In this document: piece after piece, positions 60,321 through 64,000 of the stretch
Position numbering within the stretch: position 1 is the first letter of the stretch
Layout: each line of letters opens with the position of its first letter
From: Ziziphus jujuba
Taxonomy: Eukaryota > Streptophyta > Magnoliopsida > Rosales > Rhamnaceae
Direction: 5' to 3'
Length of the DNA stretch: 64,000 nt
Assembly: GCF_031755915.1 (NCBI RefSeq)
Contig: NC_083385.1
Span: 16,327,001 to 16,391,000 of the forward strand
Translations under genes and position numbers: made by a program
The notes under the pieces: generated by a model
Databases searched by the model: none
What the model saw: only the letters and a program-made list of their open reading frames with translations
Told to the model about the DNA's origin: nothing

Positions 60321-62190
60321 AAATAAAAGACCTTTTAATATTTTAGAAAAAAAACATTTAAAATTTATTTATTTATTTTTATACTAAGATATGAAGATTT
60401 GAACTTTCAATTATTGCACGATAAAACAATGAATTTACCATTTAAACTAATACGTTTTGCTTAATAAAAGATAAATTACTTATATTTGAATATTAAAAGG
60501 AATTGAAATCCTGTATATTGTTGTAGTAAACTATAAACATTATGGATATATTGCAATCCTTATATGCCATTACTGATTGCTCTGAACGTATATATACATA
60601 CACATAAATTCAATTAAAATAATTATTTATGTCTATATTTAAAAGATTATAATTTAAAATATCTAAATAAAAGATAAATAACAATAAATGACTGAAAAAA
60701 AATCCAACCAAAACAAAATTGTGAATGTTATTTGCAAATTTACACCACCACCACCATCAGAATCATCAATATTATTATTATATAATGCCCACTGTTATTT
60801 ATTCTCATTGCCGACCTCATAAACGTTTAAATCACGAGCATAATGACCAAATTACAACTAGCTCCTATAAAATATACAAACCATGATTCTATAATTTCTT
60901 TATTCATTCTATATATATATATATATATATATCCATGCAGTATTATCTATAATCTTTAAAGAAATCTGCACGTTTTATCCCAAAAAAACTGCACGTGTTA
61001 AATGTGTGCGCAGAACAAAAAGTGCAGAAGATTTACTCTGACCTTATATCAATAATCTACTTTTGAGGTTTTTTTATTTTTTTATTTATTTTTTTGAAAT
61101 AAATATTTTGGTCGTTCTCACTTGTTTACACCTGTGCTTCAATTTCCTGAATGCAAAAGGCTATAACTTTTCTTGTCATAAAGTAATTTACATTAACAAA
61201 ACGATAGCAATAGGATATTATAAATAATTTAAGCACATTTTATATCAAATTAATTTATTTCCTTTTTTTTTTTTTTTTTTGGTAGTGGGCATTGATTCGC
61301 AGAAGAGTAAAAATAAATAAATAAATAGACCCACTTGCTTAATGTAGTGCCACAAAAAGAAATTTCACTATTTAAAAAAAAAATAATCCTATTAATATTG
61401 TTTAACTTCCATTAAAGCGTAACTGTACGATCACAAACTACGTTCAATTCTATTTTAAAAAAAAATTAATTCTTTTTTTAACCAAAAAAGTAAAAATTGG
61501 TAGGTTCCGTACAGAGAAAAAAATAATAAAAATCATGTATAATAATACATTTCCAAGAAAAATAAATAAATTTTAACAAAAATCCACAAAAAAAAAAGAA
61601 AAAAGAAAAGAAAAGAAGATACATATATTCTTATCTTGATAATGAAGTTGGCCCCACGTAATAGATCAATGTGGTCCCTACACATGCCCTTAACCAGGCA
61701 GCGGCCCACAGACCATAAAAATTATTAGATTTCCAGGTCAAGACCTTAATCATTATTATTATTTTTTTAACATTACAAATGATCCTAACCCTCCGTCCCA
61801 TTACTCGAATCCATGTTCTGTAACACAGTTATCCTCAATTTTTGACCTTTTATCATGTGCAGCAAAACTCACATCAAATTAAATATTAAAAAAAAAAAAA
61901 AAAAAACTTTAAGAAGAAACAGAATCAAATAATGGGGGCCCCACAACTTGCATAGCAATATGATTCGCATGGGCATCAAACAAAGGCATCAATTAATCGG
62001 TACTCAAAAGATGCTTACGTGGCACGCTAAATTTTAGCTCATTTTCGGTGCACCGCCATTACATGCAACCATCGCTCAACACCTAAATACTTATTATTAT
62101 TATTATTTTTTACTTCCCAGTTTCCACCCACAGCAAAACCCAAGGCTCTAAAAGAAAAAGCGCAAATTCCCAACCATTTTACAAAATTCA
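60321..62190. other. AT-rich spacer upstream of the LanC-like gene
   Basis: No gene seen. It contains (TA)n at 60910-60932 and several A or T runs. The last few hundred bases are the likely promoter of the LanC-like gene. Confidence 0.55.
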
Positions 62191-62198
62191 GATTTTAA

Positions 62199-62221
62199 GA
62201 GAGAGAGAGAGAGAGAGAGAG
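62199..62221 (+). repeat. (GA)n tract directly before the LanC-like ATG
   Basis: About eleven GA units end two bases before the start codon, so the repeat lies in the 5' UTR. GA tracts in plant leaders can bind GAGA-type BBR/BPC factors when placed in promoters; a role here is only possible. Confidence 0.85.
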
Positions 62222-62223
62222 GA

Positions 62224-62723
62224 ATGCCTTCGATGGTGGAGCTAGCTTCGTCTTCTCAGGATGGTCGCGAGGAGTCCAAAGGTGAGCAGTTCGATCTGGT
62301 TGATCTAACGGCTAAGAATTTGTCACTTCCTTCGGAGACTTTACTGAGAGCGGCGGTGACTCTTAAAGACCAGGTTGGTTTTAGAAAAAGCGGTTGCGTA
62401 GGTTAAGATTGTACACTCAATATGAGCACGTTAGCTAAGAAGCTTTTGAGTGGGTAATGGAAATTTCTTATTTATTTATTATATATATATATATATATAT
62501 ATTTTTGGTTGTGGTTAATTTAGGTCGTGCAATTGTCGTGGAAAGAAGGACTTGGTTCGGGTTCGGGTTCGGGTAAGAGCTTGGACCCGAGTGTGTATTC
62601 GGGTGTTCTTGGGACGGCTTTCTCCTGCCTGAGGGCGTACGAGGCCACCGGTAATCAGCAGGACTTGACGTTGTGCGCCGAGATTGTAGACACGTGTGCC
62701 GAAGCCGCACGTGGCTCCACCAG
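62224..62723 (+). CDS. LanC-like protein (GCL/GCR2 family), first two coding exons, runs off the right edge
   Basis: Exon 1 is 62224-62373 (ATG to DQ) and exon 2 is 62524-62723, both GT-AG, 116 residues plus two bases. Exon 2 shows the family's N-terminal pattern (YSGVLGTAFSCLRAYEATGN, then LCAEIVDTCAEAARGSTR) that precedes the zinc-binding LanC barrel. In animals LanC-like proteins add glutathione to dehydroamino-acid sites in proteins; Arabidopsis GCR2 was once proposed as an abscisic-acid receptor, which later work disputed. A small GSGSGSGK insert in exon 2 comes from a repeated GGTTCG unit. Nothing exon-like is seen between 62724 and 64000, so intron 2 is longer than 1.27 kb and the catalytic zinc residues lie outside the window. 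Confidence 0.9.
62480..62502. repeat. (TA)n in LanC-like intron 1
   Basis: A TA tract lies about 20 bp before the acceptor of exon 2. Confidence 0.9.
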
Positions 62724-64000
62724 GTTTTTTATTTTATTTATTTATTTTTTGGTTGGGATAGTTTTAGTTTGCCCAAGTATGAAGCAATTAAACGATATTA
62801 TTATTTTAGAAATTAAACGGAAAAATAAAATAAAATAAAATAGCGGGGATGTGTACGGTAAGGTTGAGGCTATTGGATATTCTGGTGGAACTCATATACC
62901 TTAAAGAACACGTAAATATTTGATTCAGACTTAATATCGTGGATTTGTTTTGTGGATATTTTGGTCATCTACAGTACTACGCGTCCGTTTATTAAATTTC
63001 TATATAAAATAAATTTTTTTTTTATAAAAATTCAAAATTTAAATTTTTTAAAAATAATGTAAAAAAATTTATTTGTTATCAATAAATATTTATTAATTTT
63101 TATCAAATATTTTTATTTTTTTATAAAAACTTTTTTAATTTTTTAATAAAGCTTTTAAGTAAAAAAAAAAATTTATGCCAAATAGAACCTACAACTAGCA
63201 ATATTTTTTTTTTTTAAAGAAAAAAAAGTTTGTTTTTAATTTTTTTTTTTTTTAAAGAAGAAGTTTGCTTTTTAAATTTTTTGTTAAAAAAAAAAAATTG
63301 TTGTTAAAACATGAGGATGATTTATTTAAAAAAAAAAAATGAGGATGATTAATGCTTGAACGGTATTAATAAAAGAAAAGGAGATGATTTTTCGATGACC
63401 AAACTTTGGAACATAAAGGGGAAGAAAAAGTTGTTTAAATATCGTCATGAACCGGAACGGCTCGTGAACTTCTACCTAACAACATCAGATTCACACCCAC
63501 ATAATTGGTGATGTTGATTGACAGCTATAAATGTCTTAACCAATTATATATATATATATGTTTATATTATTGCAGCTAAACTATAAATTTAAATTAATTC
63601 ATATTAATTACTCCTGAGTTGTATTTGTTTGTAATAAGTTGGAAATAGTAATAGTAATACTAGTTATGTGGGGTAAAAAAATTTCAGTTTATTTTACCTT
63701 TGAAAAGCAAAATTTTCGAAGACAATTTGAGTCGTGAATTAAAAATTCCATTTACTGTAGTGAATTAAATCATTACAGTGCATGTGGAGTTAATTAATGA
63801 AAAACCCGTCACAAATCAGCCAGGGTTTCATTGAAATCTTTTCCCTCATCTTTGTGGGGGGTTACAGGCAGGGTTTTTATATTTTTTTTGTAACTTTTTT
63901 TGATAGAAAAAAAGTTAATTTGGTTGATTATTAGTATGTTTCCCTTTATATTTGGAAAATGGGTTGGTCCTTTCCGTTTCTTAAACTGACTTGGAGTAAC
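62724..64000 (+). other. Intron 2 of the LanC-like gene (incomplete)
   Basis: Starts GTTTTTTATT at the exon-2 donor. AT-rich with many A or T runs and no coding stretch of the family; it continues past the window. Confidence 0.6.

Overview
The window is nuclear DNA of a flowering plant, almost certainly a woody or rosid-like eudicot. The evidence is AT-rich intergenic DNA with many (TA)n tracts, GT-AG introns, plant-type genes (histone H3.3 with the plant H3.3 residues, PPR, SCAI/DUF3550, LanC-like, LMBR1-like), and plant repeat families (Tekay/Del-like Ty3/Gypsy element, hAT element, plant L1 LINE). I cannot name the species from sequence alone.

Layout, left to right. (1) 630-3421, minus strand: the first six coding exons of an LMBR1-domain membrane protein; its 3' part lies beyond the left edge. 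(2) About 4968-19727: a decayed hAT DNA transposon whose transposase gene is split by a complete 10.6-kb Ty3/Gypsy chromovirus-type LTR retrotransposon (6907-17504, TSD CCCAC). (3) 19728-31700: about 12 kb of AT-rich DNA with microsatellites, tandem duplications and likely MITEs but no gene I can support. (4) 31787-37147: a complete nine-exon SCAI-like gene with one GC-AG intron. (5) 40630-41374: histone H3.3 with an intron in its 5' UTR. (6) 42339-44203: a broken PPR gene. (7) 46009-47895: a long coiled-coil WEB/myosin-heavy-chain-related gene. (8) 48182-48255: a degenerate initiator tRNA-Met copy. (9) About 48880-58235: a dead L1-type LINE carrying a solo LTR (52435-55936, TSD CAGCA) of the same family as the element in (2); the solo LTR itself carries a 694-bp hAT-type MITE (53244-53937, 8-bp TSD). 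(10) 59209-60320: a second copy of the 3' end of gene (7) plus its downstream DNA, including an intact initiator tRNA-Met (59790-59861, minus). (11) 62224-62723: the first two coding exons of a LanC-like (GCL) gene that continues past the right edge.

How the parts relate. The gene island SCAI - H3.3 - coiled-coil protein appears to be an old syntenic block (from memory, Arabidopsis At4g40020-At4g40050 has the same three kinds of neighbour). The mobile DNA is layered: LTR element inside hAT, and MITE inside solo LTR inside LINE. The intact initiator tRNA-Met gene encodes exactly the 3' end that pairs with the primer-binding site of the LTR retrotransposon in the same window. The most unusual items are the co-duplicated coiled-coil tail plus tRNA segment, in which a deletion has made a new open frame with a hydrophobic tail; the GC-AG intron that is required to keep the SCAI frame; and the duplicated 5' edge of an LMBR1 exon. 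I found no clearly new multi-gene system.
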